From the IMG/VR virus record IMGVR_UViG_3300007523_000019, positions 1 through 48,396 of that record: a stretch of DNA of 48,396 nt, one strand, 5' to 3'. This DNA is from a virus. Shown here one piece after another: positions 47,340-48,396 of the stretch (positions within the stretch are counted from its first letter, which is position 1; every line of letters starts with the position of its first letter). The notes beneath the pieces were generated by a model. It was not told where the DNA came from, ran no database searches, and worked only from the letters and a program-made list of their open reading frames with translations. The position numbers and the translations under genes were made by a program.

Positions 47340-48152
47340 GTGATGTCTAACCTGCATATTTACGCTGAATCTGGAGCGATTGGTGACACAGCCTTGAATT
47401 TGTGTCGTCAACACATTGCTTTGTCCATTGGAGGACATGATAAAGCAATCATTCACACTACGCCCTTTTTGATTGCAAATGGGATTAACATCCCCAGCAG
47501 TCCAATTGTCCATGAGATATGGCGCAGAACCAACTTCATCAAAGAAGTGGCAATGGATGTGGAACATGGAAATGAAAATACTTTCAAATTCAGCAATAAA
47601 TACAATGTGCCGATAGAACATCCAATGACGGGCCGAGACTACAACGATATTCGTGAATGGGTAGACCTAAGCGATCTGATTCCAAACGTCCCTGGAGACA
47701 AGATAGCACTGTTCCAACCAATCAGTTTGAGAATGAAGCCGAAGGATCACCTAGACGACTATATTCCAGTATGGGATAGATGCCTCAAAACGCTGATTAA
47801 CAAAGGCTACAAAATCATAATGGTTGGTGCCGAAGATGATCCTATTCATCTCTGCGTCAAAGATAAATACATACCTTACATTGAAAACCATTGTGGCAAG
47901 TGGTCCATACTTGAATCAATAGCTTTTACAATATACAGAGCAAATGTGGTTGTCTCCTGTGATAGTTGGGCAGGATTATGGGGCATTGCCGCAAGAAAGA
48001 AAACTGCAATAGCATGGGGCTATCGCATGGAAAACGACATCGACTTTTGGGTTACAAACTTTTTGGGGAATCGTGATTGCTACAAGTATGGCTGGTCATC
48101 CCAAAAAGAATATTGTGATGCACTACTTGCTAGTTATTTAGGATCACTATGA
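47340..48152 (+). CDS. GT9/heptosyltransferase-like glycosyltransferase
   Basis: 270 residues. SNLHIYAESGAIGDTALNLCRQH is a Rossmann-type start, KIALFQPISLRMKPKDHLDDY an interdomain segment, and IYRANVVVSCDSWAGLWGIAARKKTAIAWG the S/G-x-D-S-x-x-x-H-x-A-type donor site seen in GT9 enzymes, with Trp/Gly instead of His. It is a second paralogous-looking enzyme besides 9641-10417. The stop overlaps the glf ATG as ATGA, so the two are coupled. Confidence 0.55.
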   Translation: MMSNLHIYAESGAIGDTALNLCRQHIALSIGGHDKAIIHTTPFLIANGINIPSSPIVHEIWRRTNFIKEVAMDVEHGNENTFKFSNKYNVPIEHPMTGRDYNDIREWVDLSDLIPNVPGDKIALFQPISLRMKPKDHLDDYIPVWDRCLKTLINKGYKIIMVGAEDDPIHLCVKDKYIPYIENHCGKWSILESIAFTIYRANVVVSCDSWAGLWGIAARKKTAIAWGYRMENDIDFWVTNFLGNRDCYKYGWSSQKEYCDALLASYLGSL

Positions 48153-48396
48153 AACACGACTTCTTAATTGTCGGGGCTGGATTCTTTGGGTCTACATTTG
48201 CTCGTAGAGCTACTGACCTGGGGAAGACATGCCTTGTCATTGACCGACTGCCGCATATCGCAGGAGCCGCATTCGACAAAAAATGGGACAATGGAATCAT
48301 CGTTTCCGAATATGGTGCGCACATTCTTCACACCCAAAGCGATGCAGTTTGGTCATTCCTCAGTCAGTTCTCTGAAATAGAAAACTTCGTGAACAA
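48149..48396 (+). CDS. glf: UDP-galactopyranose mutase (5' part; runs off window)
   Basis: The first 82 codons are present: MKHDFLIVGAGFFGSTFARRA is the FAD-binding dinucleotide fold, CLVIDRLPHIAGAAF follows, and EYGAHILHTQSD is the Glf signature (G-x-H-x-F-H-T in relatives). The enzyme converts UDP-galactopyranose to UDP-galactofuranose. AGGAT 4 bases upstream and ATGA overlap with the glycosyltransferase support the start. The C-terminal part is outside the window. Confidence 0.9.
   Translation, partial: MKHDFLIVGAGFFGSTFARRATDLGKTCLVIDRLPHIAGAAFDKKWDNGIIVSEYGAHILHTQSDAVWSFLSQFSEIENFVN

Overview
The window reads as one piece of the genome of a very large tailed phage (jumbo, T4-superfamily-like myovirus). 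The markers are a T4 gp23-like major capsid protein (45524-46687), a gp32-like zinc-containing single-strand binding protein (43032-44027), a UvsX/RecA-type recombinase (41688-42929), a gp1-like deoxynucleotide kinase, ThyX, collagen-like tail-fibre genes, dense packing with 1-40 base overlaps, and no ribosomal or central-metabolism genes. The host cannot be named from the sequence. No stretch over 300 bases lacks an annotated element; the largest protein-free interval (about 7484-7980) is filled by a tmRNA and its terminator.

Layout. 1-6591 (minus): five adhesin/tail-fibre type genes, four with long Gly-x-Gln collagen-like arrays. 6602-9640: a small unknown gene, a tmRNA with its own terminator, two small proteins and an Asp-rich, probably head-associated protein. 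10414-20368 (minus): one long run holding the kinase PrkA, three small genes, a YeaH/DUF444 vWA protein, SpoVR, a ClpP-like protease and the N-terminal part of a bacterial-type DNA polymerase III alpha carrying a LAGLIDADG intein. 20559-30264: small zinc-ribbon, HNH, TnsA-like, cupin and Cys-rich proteins, ThyX, dNMP kinase, and an HldE-like heptose enzyme broken by one in-frame TGA. 30261-33476: a Hel308/Ski2-like helicase whose motif II is split by an intein, with a second LAGLIDADG endonuclease gene lying inside the intein in another frame. 33442-35519: small hypotheticals and a secreted papain-like protein. 35649-37645 (plus): three overlapping genes for a CCA-adding enzyme, a cyclic-phosphate-processing receiver domain and a 2H phosphoesterase, which look like an RNA-end repair operon. 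37642-48396: glycosyltransferases, an amidoligase, recombination and ssDNA-binding genes, the capsid gene, a methyltransferase and the start of UDP-galactopyranose mutase.

How the genes fit together. RecA, gp32-like protein, helicase, DnaE fragment, ThyX and dNMP kinase form a replication and nucleotide set. The tmRNA (no encoded CCA end), the CCA-adding enzyme and the two cyclic-phosphate/2H proteins form a translation-maintenance set. PrkA, YeaH and SpoVR are the three partners of a bacterial stress module. Glycosyltransferases, the HldE-like gene, the methyltransferase and Glf point to glycan modification. At least seven proteins, including the CCA-adding enzyme, share a short N-terminal F-x(2)-[FYW]-L like motif resembling a T4 capsid-targeting leader. 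Five convergent gene pairs end on a shared TTAA in which both stop codons overlap by four bases.
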